The notes under the pieces: model-generated
The model's input: the letters and a program-made list of their open reading frames with translations, nothing else
Told to the model about the DNA's origin: nothing
The model's database searches: none
From: Lachnospiraceae bacterium
Lineage (GTDB): Bacteria; Bacillota; Clostridia; Lachnospirales; Lachnospiraceae
DNA: 51,575 nt
Direction of reading: 5' to 3'
Assembly (NCBI GenBank): GCA_015057165.1
Contig: SVEY01000006.1
Location: 70,038 to 121,612, forward strand
In this document: positions 37,292-44,971 of the stretch, piece by piece
Position numbering within the stretch: position 1 is the stretch's first letter
How the letters are laid out: every line of letters begins with the position of its first letter
Position numbers and translations under genes: made by a program

Positions 37292-40200
37292 CTACATAAA
37301 CCAGAATCTTAAGAATCTCTTCTTGGTGTGGTTACCAGAGCCTCCTGTATCATAAGTATTACAGCTTTGATACTTACCATCCCATAGAATCATATTCTCG
37401 TACCACAGCCAATCGTGGGCATTGAAGTAACCTTTTGCTTCTACTCTGAATTTACTCTTAGAGAAGCTGCCACCGAATCCAATTCCATCTCCGAAATTAT
37501 CACCTTTCTCATCCGTCGCAAGATAAGGGAAAGCTAACTTCAAATCTTCTTTTACTGTTTTACCATGAAGTTTCTTAACATATTGTGCATACATTTCCCT
37601 ATTGCCAACTGCACTATAACCTGATGTATCCTGCTCAACCTTTCCTGTCCATCTGGTAGTAGTTATATTCTGTCTACACACTCCATTTGCAGGGCTATAC
37701 CATCCTGTTATTGTCTTATTAATGGTAGAACTGTATACATGAGGTATTTGATAACTATTATAACCAGTATCAGTAGCTAATATCTTACGTTCAGTGCTTG
37801 GTGCAGGGTCGGCAGGATGAGCCTTAATTGTATCTAGCGCCTTAGTCATCCTCTGTGTCAAATCCTTATATACATCCGGTTTAGAAGGAATTTCATAATA
37901 GAAGCTAAGTACATTATATGCACGACTTATCTGATACTCTGCGTTAGTTCTATAAGATTTTCTTAAGAAGTATCCTTCTGTCTCATAATTAAAATATTCC
38001 GACCAGCATTTGTCATTATAGAATATAGGATTCTTATCCCATTCTTTTGCTGTCTCAGTTGTAACAAGAATATAGTTAGATTCAATACGGTTAATCATAG
38101 CAGTATAACCTCTGAATCCTGTGGTGTTCTTCTTCTCCTCATCAATTATAATCTTAATAAGCGCTGCATTATAGTCCTTTAACTCCTGTTCTGTGGCATT
38201 TTTGTCAGGAACTTTGCCACCACCGGCTGTATATAACTTGTTAGCTTCTCTAAGTATAGCCTCAGCTCTCATGCTATCTGTCTTTAACGCATCAAGCGCA
38301 TTCTCATAGCCTTGTGTCATAGACTTATACTGATTCTTTACAACAGTATCAAGCTTCTTGTCCATTGCATTAAGAAGTACCGTTATATCATCAATCTTAT
38401 CATCTAATGTCTTGTTACTTGGATTATTAGGATCTTCGCCTCCTTCAAATAATCCTACTGCATTAAGCACACCAATAAGCCCTGAAACTACAGCGGATGG
38501 GTCAGCTGCAATAATTCCTTTTCCAAAATCGTACGCAATCTTTGAATACGTAGCAACTGTTGCGGCAGTATCATTTATATGTCCTAATTTATCAACAGCA
38601 TAATTTACCGCCATATCCGCTGCTTTCCATCTGTCATCAGAAGCGCGCTTCTTTCTAATTGCATCAAGCGTCTCATTATTATTGTTGTTATTGTTGTTAT
38701 TGTTGTTATTATTGTTATTGTTATTATTATTGTTATTATTATTGTTGTTATTATTGTTGTTATTATTGTTGTTATTATTGTTATTATTATTGTTGTTATT
38801 GTTATTTTCGTTATTATTGTTGTTATTGTTATTTTCTGGTTCGGCTGCATATACAATATTGCCAAAGATTGATGCAAGTACATTTTGATCAATCTTACCT
38901 GTCACCGCACTATTCATACCAGTTGCATTAACCACCTGGAATAAATCCTTATTATATTGTGCACTTACAAAGTATGCCGGAGCATCATCACCCCAATCTT
39001 CTTTCAAAGCTCCTTCTACAAATTCTAATGTACCTGTTAGATTCATATCATCAAGGCTTGCTCCGTTAGAAGGCACTTCTATCCTGATGGTAATATCTTT
39101 ATCTTCTTCTTCGTTCAGTGATACAATATTGCCTCCCTCAAAATCATCATGAAGAACAATCTGTGACTTGTCTATATTAGAACTTATCTTACCATTATTA
39201 GCAATAATAAAAAGGTCAATTACATAATTATCCCCCTCCAAATTATATGCTAATGGGAATGGAGCAACACTTGCGTGAGAATATCCAGATAGATATTCAT
39301 AATCTCCTATCTTGATATGTCCGCCAATGTCATCCATATTTTCAGCCTCGACCTCAGCAATAATCTGTCCATTCTTCTTGGTAATACCTTTTACTTGAGT
39401 ATTTTCCCCAAAATCAATGTCATTTGCATTAATCTTAGATACATCAACTCCACTTACATTAATAGGTACGTTGTAAGTACCATTGCCGCCAGTAATCCCT
39501 TCAGTATCAACAGCAACAAGTGGCACTTTAATATCAAAGGTAATCTCTTCAGGGTTAACCGCCTTCTCAAAACCTGATGGTGCAATCTCTATCTCCCCAG
39601 CTGTATATACAGTCGATAACTCTGGAATTATAACTGGCGAACCTGAAAGCTTAACAGTAAGCTTCTTGCCATCTGGTTCAACGCTTTCAACCTTCATATC
39701 TCTAAAAGAATAGTCTAAAGACACATCAGCAGGAGTAATCTGACTAGAGAATTTACCCTCTTTAGATGTAATTACAATTGTATTCTCTGTTGCCTCAGAA
39801 GAAACCTCTTTTGTATTAGACGACAATGTATTATCTGGAATCTGTGGTTCAATAATTACAGCACGCTTTGCTTTCTCAACAACTACAAGATAACAATCCT
39901 CAGCATTATTGGCAAAATTAGCCTCGTCCTTAAATGAAATAGTTATCTTATTCCCATCATTAACAAAGTTAGTAATCTGTGCTGTCTTAGGAATAATATC
40001 AATGTTCTGAAGTTCACTAGACTCATCTCCAATGACATCATCATCTATATAATCATAGCTAACCTTAACATCTTCCTGCACAATATCCTTAAAATCAATT
40101 GGCATATCTGCTCTTGTCTCTTGCAAATTACCATCTTCTAATATCTCAAGCATATCATCTTCCCCAAAGGAAATGCTATACTCACCAGACTTATCAAATG

Positions 40201-40333
40201 GCACTTTCTCTTTGTCAAGCTGTTCGTAATTCTTCTCACATCCTGATAATGCAAGCATAGGAACAACAAGAGTCACACAAAGAAAAACGCTAAGTACTCG
40301 TTTGGCGTTCTTTTTAAATACCTTGTTTTTCAT
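37292..40333 (-). CDS. Large secreted lipoprotein with poly-Asn linker and C-terminal helical domain
   Basis: A 1013-residue lipoprotein. The basic start and hydrophobic core are followed by lipobox LALSGC, placing Cys32 as the lipidated residue. Residues 50-490 are beta-rich with several repeated strand motifs (VSLDYSFRDMKVES, LTVKLSGSP), suggesting Ig-like modules. Residues 501-553 are Asn apart from Glu509. The C-terminal part (560-1013) is mostly helical, with a hydrophobic stretch (AVVSGLIGVLNAVGLF). It shares with the lipoprotein at 47887 a block around WSEYFNYETEGYFLRKSYRTN and the later YVKKLHGKTVKEDLKLA. The ATG is chosen because GGAGG lies 5 nt upstream. Function is not recognised; surface display of a helical, perhaps membrane-active, domain is an inference. 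Confidence 0.85.
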   Translation of the reverse strand: MKNKVFKKNAKRVLSVFLCVTLVVPMLALSGCEKNYEQLDKEKVPFDKSGEYSISFGEDDMLEILEDGNLQETRADMPIDFKDIVQEDVKVSYDYIDDDVIGDESSELQNIDIIPKTAQITNFVNDGNKITISFKDEANFANNAEDCYLVVVEKAKRAVIIEPQIPDNTLSSNTKEVSSEATENTIVITSKEGKFSSQITPADVSLDYSFRDMKVESVEPDGKKLTVKLSGSPVIIPELSTVYTAGEIEIAPSGFEKAVNPEEITFDIKVPLVAVDTEGITGGNGTYNVPINVSGVDVSKINANDIDFGENTQVKGITKKNGQIIAEVEAENMDDIGGHIKIGDYEYLSGYSHASVAPFPLAYNLEGDNYVIDLFIIANNGKISSNIDKSQIVLHDDFEGGNIVSLNEEEDKDITIRIEVPSNGASLDDMNLTGTLEFVEGALKEDWGDDAPAYFVSAQYNKDLFQVVNATGMNSAVTGKIDQNVLASIFGNIVYAAEPENNNNNNNNENNNNNNNNNNNNNNNNNNNNNNNNNNNNNNNNNNNNNNNNNNNNETLDAIRKKRASDDRWKAADMAVNYAVDKLGHINDTAATVATYSKIAYDFGKGIIAADPSAVVSGLIGVLNAVGLFEGGEDPNNPSNKTLDDKIDDITVLLNAMDKKLDTVVKNQYKSMTQGYENALDALKTDSMRAEAILREANKLYTAGGGKVPDKNATEQELKDYNAALIKIIIDEEKKNTTGFRGYTAMINRIESNYILVTTETAKEWDKNPIFYNDKCWSEYFNYETEGYFLRKSYRTNAEYQISRAYNVLSFYYEIPSKPDVYKDLTQRMTKALDTIKAHPADPAPSTERKILATDTGYNSYQIPHVYSSTINKTITGWYSPANGVCRQNITTTRWTGKVEQDTSGYSAVGNREMYAQYVKKLHGKTVKEDLKLAFPYLATDEKGDNFGDGIGFGGSFSKSKFRVEAKGYFNAHDWLWYENMILWDGKYQSCNTYDTGGSGNHTKKRFLRFWFM
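38675..38833 (-). repeat. AAT/AAC trinucleotide repeat encoding 53 codons of Asn-rich linker
   Basis: A run of AAT and AAC codons on the minus strand, interrupted by one GAA at 38807-38809. Any slippage by whole units stays in frame and would change linker length. Confidence 0.95.
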
Positions 40334-40400
40334 ACATTCCTCCACACTCGTAATAATTTCATAATCTAATACATACTACACTATATTATATGATATGATT

Positions 40401-42347
40401 TTAAAAAAGTCTAATATACTTTGACGGTCCTTTTGTCAACATTTTGTTTGCTAAAACAAGGGGGTTGACAAAAATCCCCCTGTCACCCGTCTTAGGCACT
40501 GAGCTAACCTTAATATTCTGTCCCACTGTAGCCTGCTTTCCATCTACTGCTCTATCACTTGCAGGCGATTTGTCAGCGTAATGCCTATCTAATATACTAT
40601 CAAGCAGTGCGAAATCATGGAAATCAGAATAATCAACACTGCCATCTGCAGCAAGTTTTGTTATATCGTAATCCGGCGTTGCACCCTTCTCAACATCATT
40701 CCCATCTTGATAGACTATTGTCTTATATGAAGAATACTGACCATTGTAGGCATTGGGCAAGTTAAAGTATCCTACTACACATGTCCCTCCACCACTTGTC
40801 TCACCTATTATAGGAATGCCTGCTTCTTTGGCATATACAGGTAGTAGACTACCACATGAGAACGCATTCGTTGAGCATAGTATTCCATACTTAAAATCAT
40901 ATCCTGCATCTTCCCTAGAATCACCAAAGATACCATCTAAGTTATAGTCGCATTTATAGACACTCTCAAGTATGTCTCCCGAAAATATGCTCTTATAATA
41001 TAATGACTTTTGATTAGTCATAATACCTAACATATAACACATTACCGGTGCTTTACCACCTTCATTATATGATTCGTCTAACAGGAAATTCTTCATACCA
41101 TGTTCTTTGGCCAAATCAAGTGCCTTCCTAAAATTCTTAATGGTATCCTCTTCAAAACTTGAAAAAACATATATTCCGGTGTCATCATATTCAAAGTATG
41201 CGGCTTTAATCGTACCATCCCCATTATATTCAGCGAATATCGGGGTATAAGACTTGTATCCATCATTATACTCTTTGATTTTGTTGTGAGCATCTCTAGC
41301 CGGTTTATTTATACTAGTCCATTTATTAAAAAGAATTGTTCTTGGATCGTTTTCATTCTCTCCAACCTCATCAAATGCTTTTACTGCCTCCGCATCAATA
41401 TTATCAATGATTGGGTCCTTTAGATAAGTGTGACCTCCATCATACAGCATTTCACTAAGAACGACTATTCCATATAAAAAGTCAACAGTCTCTGTAGACT
41501 TAAGAAGACGCTTTACAAGTCTCGTATCATCAGTCGAATCCATAGCCAAATCAAATCCATTTTCTCTAATGCTATCACTCATACCACAAAGAGGCGGGCA
41601 TCCGTATACTGTGTCCATAAAAAAGCACAGATTATTATATGTGTATTCTGCTTCACTTTCCTCCCTCGTCAACTTGTTAAGATTAATTGTACAATCTACC
41701 AGTGGCTTACTATCGCCACCTGTAATAGATATTTCACCTTTTGAATATACCGGTACATCATATGAACCTCCAAATAATATATTAAATGTAGTCAGAGGAA
41801 GATATATTTTCTCCTCATCTTCTATTATATCAATGTTGTACTTGCCAAGATTCAACTCAACTTCAGTCACATCGGAAAGATATCTATTACCCCCAAACTC
41901 AAAATACTCAGTACTATCGTCTCCCTCTTCGTTCTTATCCTTCATAGACGATTCTGCTGAAACAGAATCATTATATATAAATGTATCTAACGAATTAATA
42001 ACAATAGTGTCATGTTCAGGATCAAATATCATATAACCTCTGTCATTATAAAACCGATATCTATCGCCACCTTCAGGTTCTAAATTATATTCACTACTAT
42101 ATACAGCTTCAAAGTATTGCGTTATATCAATATAGGGAACCGGCACCCCATCTACGAATATACAATCAAACGTCCCACTCTGTTCCTCATTATAAAAATA
42201 TGCTTTGACTTCAGTCTTAGGATATGCAGCACGCGCATACATAGGAATCATAAGTGAGAATATTAGAATAAATGCTGTAACAATATTAAGTGCCTTAGTA
42301 AATGATAATCTATCCTGTGTATCAGGTTTGATTTTAACTTTTCCCAT
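40401..42347 (-). CDS. Secreted S41-type (tail-specific protease-like) peptidase
   Basis: A 648-residue exported protein. The signal peptide is about 1-41 (hydrophobic 22-38, likely cut after ARA). Residues 45-230 resemble a copper-amine-oxidase-N-like beta domain often found in Gram-positive surface proteins (IYLPLTTFNILFGGSYDV). The C-terminal half resembles S41 peptidases: FLLDESYNEGG, then STNAFSCGSLLPVYAKEAG with Ser497 as nucleophile candidate, then PIIGETSGGGTCVVG. The catalytic Lys of CtpA types is not obvious (GGG replaces FGKG). The ATG at 42347 has AGGAG upstream; an earlier ATG lacks one. The last 25 or so residues (RGIFVNP, LTKGPSKY) are encoded by two GTTGACA-type repeats, so the original C-terminus has probably been replaced. 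It lies 68 bp upstream of the Asn-rich lipoprotein gene and is probably co-transcribed with it. Confidence 0.82.
   Translation of the reverse strand: MGKVKIKPDTQDRLSFTKALNIVTAFILIFSLMIPMYARAAYPKTEVKAYFYNEEQSGTFDCIFVDGVPVPYIDITQYFEAVYSSEYNLEPEGGDRYRFYNDRGYMIFDPEHDTIVINSLDTFIYNDSVSAESSMKDKNEEGDDSTEYFEFGGNRYLSDVTEVELNLGKYNIDIIEDEEKIYLPLTTFNILFGGSYDVPVYSKGEISITGGDSKPLVDCTINLNKLTREESEAEYTYNNLCFFMDTVYGCPPLCGMSDSIRENGFDLAMDSTDDTRLVKRLLKSTETVDFLYGIVVLSEMLYDGGHTYLKDPIIDNIDAEAVKAFDEVGENENDPRTILFNKWTSINKPARDAHNKIKEYNDGYKSYTPIFAEYNGDGTIKAAYFEYDDTGIYVFSSFEEDTIKNFRKALDLAKEHGMKNFLLDESYNEGGKAPVMCYMLGIMTNQKSLYYKSIFSGDILESVYKCDYNLDGIFGDSREDAGYDFKYGILCSTNAFSCGSLLPVYAKEAGIPIIGETSGGGTCVVGYFNLPNAYNGQYSSYKTIVYQDGNDVEKGATPDYDITKLAADGSVDYSDFHDFALLDSILDRHYADKSPASDRAVDGKQATVGQNIKVSSVPKTGDRGIFVNPLVLANKMLTKGPSKYIRLF
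40418..40487. repeat. Two tandem GTTGACA-type repeats inside the 3' end of the peptidase gene
   Basis: The stretch contains TGACGGTCCTTTTGTCAAC and then GGTTGACAAAAATCCCCC followed by TGTCACC, matching the dispersed inverted-repeat family at 42982, 43863 and 44805. It is translated as the last residues of the S41 peptidase. Confidence 0.6.
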
Positions 42348-42401
42348 GAACCTACTTCTCCTATCATGATTAATATAATCCATATAACATTTATAATATG
42401 A

Positions 42402-42430
42402 ATTATACCCCATAAAAAAAAATCTTTCAT
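42402..42430 (-). promoter_or_regulatory. Probable promoter of the S41 peptidase-lipoprotein unit
   Basis: On the minus strand: -10 TATAAT (complement of 42402-42407) preceded by a T-rich 17-bp spacer and a moderate -35 ATGAAA (42425-42430). It lies about 55 nt upstream of the peptidase start. Confidence 0.5.
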
Positions 42431-42506
42431 TAATAACTTAAATATTTCCCATTGGTGACATAGCACATATATTAACAGGCTCTTCACTAACATACAGAAA
42501 AAAATC

Positions 42507-42541
42507 AGGGCTAACTCAAGTTATTTACTTGAGTTAGCCCT
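42507..42541. terminator. Strong terminator after the first leader-peptide gene
   Basis: A perfect 15-bp stem (42507-42521 with 42527-42541) with a 5-nt loop and an A run on the left, which is a U tract for minus-strand transcripts. It separates the small precursor gene at 42562 from the peptidase gene. Confidence 0.9.
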
Positions 42542-42561
42542 TTCACCTTTAATCGTAATTA

Positions 42562-42837
42562 TTACAGAAGCGCAGATCCCTCTGTTGCAATTATGTCAGG
42601 CTTCTTAATCGGTGATTTATGAGTAATGTCCTGATTTTTATCAAACGGATCATCTTTCTTGTCAAATGGGTTGTCATTAGGTTCCTGGCATGCACCGCCT
42701 GAAACTGCCTCAAGCTGCTCATCACTAAGCTGTACTCCTTCTGCCTTGGCAAGTGCTAAGATTTCCTCTGAATTCTTGCAGGCTTCTATCTTCTTAATTT
42801 GCTCTTCTGATAAACCCTTTAATAATTCTTTTTTCAT
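42562..42837 (-). CDS. Double-glycine leader peptide precursor 1 (no zinc-ribbon core)
   Basis: A 91-residue precursor. The 48-residue leader (ELLKGLSEEQIKKIEACK, EEILALAKAEGVQL, LEAVSGG) matches the C-terminal half of Nif11-like natural-product leaders and ends with a double-Gly site. The 43-residue core is unlike the other nine: one Cys, right after the site (GGAC), then two near-copies of DPFDK and a polar, Pro/Lys-rich tail ending in SALL. The ATG is chosen by GAGGAGGT 7 nt upstream. Its promoter cassette is at 42868-42969 and its terminator at 42507-42541, so it is a single-gene unit. Confidence 0.88.
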   Translation of the reverse strand: MKKELLKGLSEEQIKKIEACKNSEEILALAKAEGVQLSDEQLEAVSGGACQEPNDNPFDKKDDPFDKNQDITHKSPIKKPDIIATEGSALL

Positions 42838-42867
42838 AATAGTTACCTCCTCACTATTCTTATAAAT

Positions 42868-42969
42868 ACTATACCACATTTTAATTAGATTTGTTTATGT
42901 GGATTGACCTTTCACTTATATATACACATTTAAAATGTAAAATGCGACACCTATAACCTGGCTCGCCTT
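42868..42969 (-). promoter_or_regulatory. Repeated promoter cassette, copy 1
   Basis: On the minus strand it carries an extended -10 (TGGTATAGT, hexamer at 42868-42873), a CCACAT/ATGTGG inverted pair 17 bp apart, and farther upstream the 13-bp palindrome ACATTTAAAATGT (42926-42938). It shares with copy 2 an extra upstream block (CCTATAACCTGGCTCGCCTT in plus orientation). Confidence 0.75.
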
Positions 42970-42981
42970 GGCAACAAAAAA

Positions 42982-43007
42982 GTTGACAGAAGACCCCCCC
43001 TGTCAAC
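42982..43007. repeat. GTTGACA-type inverted repeat
   Basis: A perfect 8-bp stem GTTGACAG/CTGTCAAC (42982-42989, 43000-43007) with a C-rich loop. It belongs to the family also at 43863 and 44805 and sits at the edge of a coding remnant. Confidence 0.65.
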
Positions 43008-43008
43008 C

Positions 43009-43122
43009 TCTGCTAAAAATGCCGAGAAAGAGATGTATGCTATTAAGCGGAATGTTGATAGTATGCTAAAAGAACCTACAAATAATAGAACTAAAAATCG
43101 TGTTAAAGACAATACTATCTAA
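43009..43122 (+). pseudogene. Possible remnant of a GGDEF-domain C-terminus
   Basis: An open frame without a credible start, whose residues read SAKNAEKEMYAIKRN and then a basic tail to a TAA at 43120. The A-x-x-x-MY-x-x-K pattern resembles the last helix of diguanylate cyclase domains. It begins right at the inverted repeat at 42982-43007. Low confidence because only about 35 residues remain. Confidence 0.25.
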
Positions 43123-43181
43123 TAGTTAAAAAAAATAATAAAATAATCAATATTTATGTGCCTTATCAACTTATAAAATGC

Positions 43182-43187
43182 TATAAT
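43182..43187 (+). promoter_or_regulatory. -10 element of the small toxin-like transcript
   Basis: TATAAT at 43182-43187, 7 bp before the AAGGGTGTC element that begins the structured 5' region. No convincing -35. Confidence 0.55.
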
Positions 43188-43324
43188 ACTAATAAGGGTG
43201 TCGCCTATAGAAGCATATGCTTCTGAAAGATGGTGGACGGTTAGCTCTCCTACCGGAGGGACTGCGACCCTCCGTTTACATAATCCGTCTAAGAGCGGAA
43301 ATAGTAGAAAGGAGGGCTGAACCT

Positions 43325-43426
43325 ATGGATATAATTCTCGGTATTATTGCCATAATCAGCTTCGGCTGTACGTGCTTTGCCGTGGGATATTCCATTGGCA
43401 AAGATATTAATAAGACGCAAAAATAG
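43325..43426 (+). CDS. Small single-helix membrane peptide, probable type I toxin
   Basis: A 33-residue peptide consisting of one hydrophobic helix (about 3-24, LGIIAIISFGCTCFAVGYSIG) and a short charged tail (KDINKTQK), like the holin-like/TxpA-Fst toxins of type I toxin-antitoxin systems. The ATG follows a strong AAAGGAGGG. The long 5'UTR is highly structured: a GAAGCATATGCTTC palindrome (43210-43223) and a CGGAGGG/CCCTCCG hairpin (43254-43274). The start of the transcript (43194-43205 and 43236-43247) is complementary to sequence past the stop (43493-43504 and 43477-43488), so the mRNA could close on itself. An antisense or cis RNA antitoxin is expected but not proven. Confidence 0.7.
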   Translation: MDIILGIIAIISFGCTCFAVGYSIGKDINKTQK

Positions 43427-43457
43427 CCGCCCATGTCCTTTTCAATGACGGCTATTT
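43421..43457 (+). terminator. Hairpin after the toxin-like ORF
   Basis: A perfect 9-bp stem AAATAGCCG/CGGCTATTT (43421-43429, 43449-43457) overlapping the stop codon, with a 19-nt loop. No long T tract follows, so it may stabilise the mRNA or act as an RNA-RNA interaction site rather than terminate. Confidence 0.5.
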
Positions 43458-43625
43458 AGCTCAAATTATATGAATAGGGCTAACCGTCTACTGGTGACAC
43501 CCTTTCTTTGTATTTAAATAATAACATGATTACTTGAAACTGTCAAATCTACCATCCAAGAATACAGACAAGAAAATTTGTCTTAATCTTCTAAGGTAAT
43601 TAAATTATCTTAATAATACCTTATC

Positions 43626-43889
43626 TTACTTCTTCTCTCCCTGATTTACAGTAAACTTAAGACTCTTAAATACATTACCTCCATCAGTTCCGTCTGCCAC
43701 GTCTACGCCACTGATAATAACCTGTAAATCAACACTGTCGCTAAGTGGAATAACATAATTAGTCCATTCCATTCCAACATTCGAATAAATATAGCCCTTT
43801 CCTTCCTTGTCACCAAACTTCACACTTGGAATCTCTTGTTCTAACGGAAAAGTTATAAAAAAGTTGACAAGAGACCGTCCCCTTGTCAA
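43626..43889 (-). pseudogene. Fragment of a larger protein gene, N-terminus replaced by repeat
   Basis: An 87-codon frame whose first ten or so residues (TRGRSLVNFF) are encoded by the inverted repeat at 43863-43890. The remainder (VKFGDKEGKGYIYSN, TNYVIPLSDSVDL, FKSLKFTVNQG) reads like the beta-rich C-terminal end of a secreted or carbohydrate-binding protein. There is no ribosome site before its ATG. Best explained as a truncated gene; the family is not identified. Confidence 0.4.
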
Positions 43890-43890
43890 C
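43863..43890. repeat. GTTGACA-type inverted repeat
   Basis: A perfect 9-bp stem GTTGACAAG/CTTGTCAAC (43863-43871, 43882-43890). It interrupts the 5' end of the fragment at 43626 and follows the stop of precursor 2, for which it may act as a terminator. Confidence 0.75.
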
Positions 43891-43919
43891 TACTAAATGT
43901 CTATTGATTTTCAAGAATA

Positions 43920-44219
43920 CTAGGCCCATGGAGCCTGAGGTACTTCTCTAGCAATTTTGTTACCACATTTTTTACATTTATATATTCCTGTCGGTGAAAA
44001 TGGATCATGTGAAAACTCTAAATCCGTAGAACCACATTTTGGGCACTTAGCTGTTTTTTCATCAGTGCTACACATACCACCACTTACTGCTTCTAATTGC
44101 TCTTCTGTCAATGTAACACCTTCTGCTTTAGCAAGTGCGAGTATCTCTTTTGAACTCTTACACTCCTTAACCTTCTTAATTTGCTCCTCTGATAATCCTT
44201 TTAATAATTCTTCTCTCAT
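43920..44219 (-). CDS. Double-glycine leader with zinc-ribbon core, precursor 2
   Basis: 99 residues. Leader 1-48 ends LEAVSGG; the core begins MCSTDE and holds CPKCGS and CKKCGN about 22 residues apart, the layout of a zinc ribbon. The ATG at 44219 is preferred over one six codons upstream because GGGAGGT lies just before it. It has its own copy of the promoter cassette (44251-44353). No modifying enzyme is adjacent. Confidence 0.9.
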   Translation of the reverse strand: MREELLKGLSEEQIKKVKECKSSKEILALAKAEGVTLTEEQLEAVSGGMCSTDEKTAKCPKCGSTDLEFSHDPFSPTGIYKCKKCGNKIAREVPQAPWA

Positions 44220-44250
44220 AGTAGTTACCTCCCTCATTAGTCTTATAGTT

Positions 44251-44353
44251 AATATACCACATTTAGATTAGATTTGTTTATGTGGATTTACTTTTCACTT
44301 ATATATACACATTTAAAATGTAAAATGCGACACCTATAACCTGGCTCGCCTTG
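44251..44353 (-). promoter_or_regulatory. Repeated promoter cassette, copy 2
   Basis: Extended -10 TGGTATATT on the minus strand (hexamer at 44251-44256), the CCACAT/ATGTGG pair, the ACATTTAAAATGT palindrome and the extra upstream block shared with copy 1. Confidence 0.75.
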
Positions 44354-44369
44354 CGAGTCCTCTATATGC

Positions 44370-44666
44370 TTAGGACACATACTTTGTGGCATTCCATTTA
44401 TGACCACATTTTCTACATTTGCATCCATAAACTCTTGCGTCTGCACTACCTTTATTTTCCATCGTCTCTGTTGTAATGTCCTTAGAACCACACTGTGGAC
44501 ATTTATTTCCACCTCCACAGCCGCCACCTGAAACTGCCTCAAGCTGCTCATCGCTTAGCTGAACTCCCTCAGTCTTGGCAAGTGCTAAGATTTCATCTGA
44601 ATTCTTGCAGGCTTCTACCTTCTTAATTTGCTCCTCTGATAATCCCTTTAATAATTCTTTTCTCAT
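44370..44666 (-). CDS. Double-glycine leader with zinc-ribbon core, precursor 3
   Basis: 98 residues. The leader (48 residues, with EACK at 18-21) ends EAVSGG. The core begins GCGGGNKCPQCGSKD and continues to GCKCRKCGHKW, giving two CxxC knuckles with an extra Cys close to each. The ATG at 44666 has GGGAGGT upstream. Its leader is nearly identical to that of precursor 4, and its upstream region is a full promoter cassette. Confidence 0.9.
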   Translation of the reverse strand: MRKELLKGLSEEQIKKVEACKNSDEILALAKTEGVQLSDEQLEAVSGGGCGGGNKCPQCGSKDITTETMENKGSADARVYGCKCRKCGHKWNATKYVS

Positions 44667-44697
44667 AGTAGTTACCTCCCTCATTAGTCTTATAGTT

Positions 44698-44780
44698 AAT
44701 ATACCACATTTAGATTAGATTTGTTTATGTGGATTTACCTTTCACTTATATATACACATTTAAAATGTAAAATGCGACAT
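44698..44780 (-). promoter_or_regulatory. Repeated promoter cassette, copy 3
   Basis: Extended -10 (hexamer 44698-44703), CCACAT/ATGTGG pair and the ACATTTAAAATGT palindrome (44756-44768). Homology to copies 1 and 2 stops after GCGACA. Confidence 0.75.
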
Positions 44781-44804
44781 TTTTCTACATCTGCAAACAA
44801 AAAA

Positions 44805-44831
44805 GTTGACAAGAGGGCCGTCCTTTTCAAC
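44805..44831. repeat. GTTGACA-type inverted repeat
   Basis: GTTGACAAG (44805-44813) pairs with CTTTTCAAC (44823-44831) with one mismatch. The loop carries GGGCCGTCC, related to the GACCGTCCC loop of the 43863 copy. Confidence 0.6.
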
Positions 44832-44971
44832 CTTAGAACTCTGCTGCGCCAATCTGAATCCTCACGGAATATTCCGTTGGCAAGTACTTGTCCTATACAT
44901 ATGTAATATAGTAATATAGTAATATCTGTAGTGTAGGAGATTAACAAATCGAGATTTGAAGGAGTATCACT

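Noticed and set aside
38659-38931. Leu- or Tyr/Cys-repeat frames opposite the Asn tract, and the tract as a possible CRISPR-like repeat
   Set aside because: They arise from the trinucleotide repeat read in other frames. There are no spacers or repeat units of CRISPR size.
43217-43324. An N-terminal extension of the small toxin-like peptide starting at 43217
   Set aside because: It runs through the structured 5' region without a ribosome site; the ATG at 43325 has a strong AAAGGAGGG just upstream.
44288-44551. An 87-codon frame on the minus strand overlapping precursor 3
   Set aside because: It lies in another frame of the precursor and the promoter repeat, and it lacks a ribosome site.
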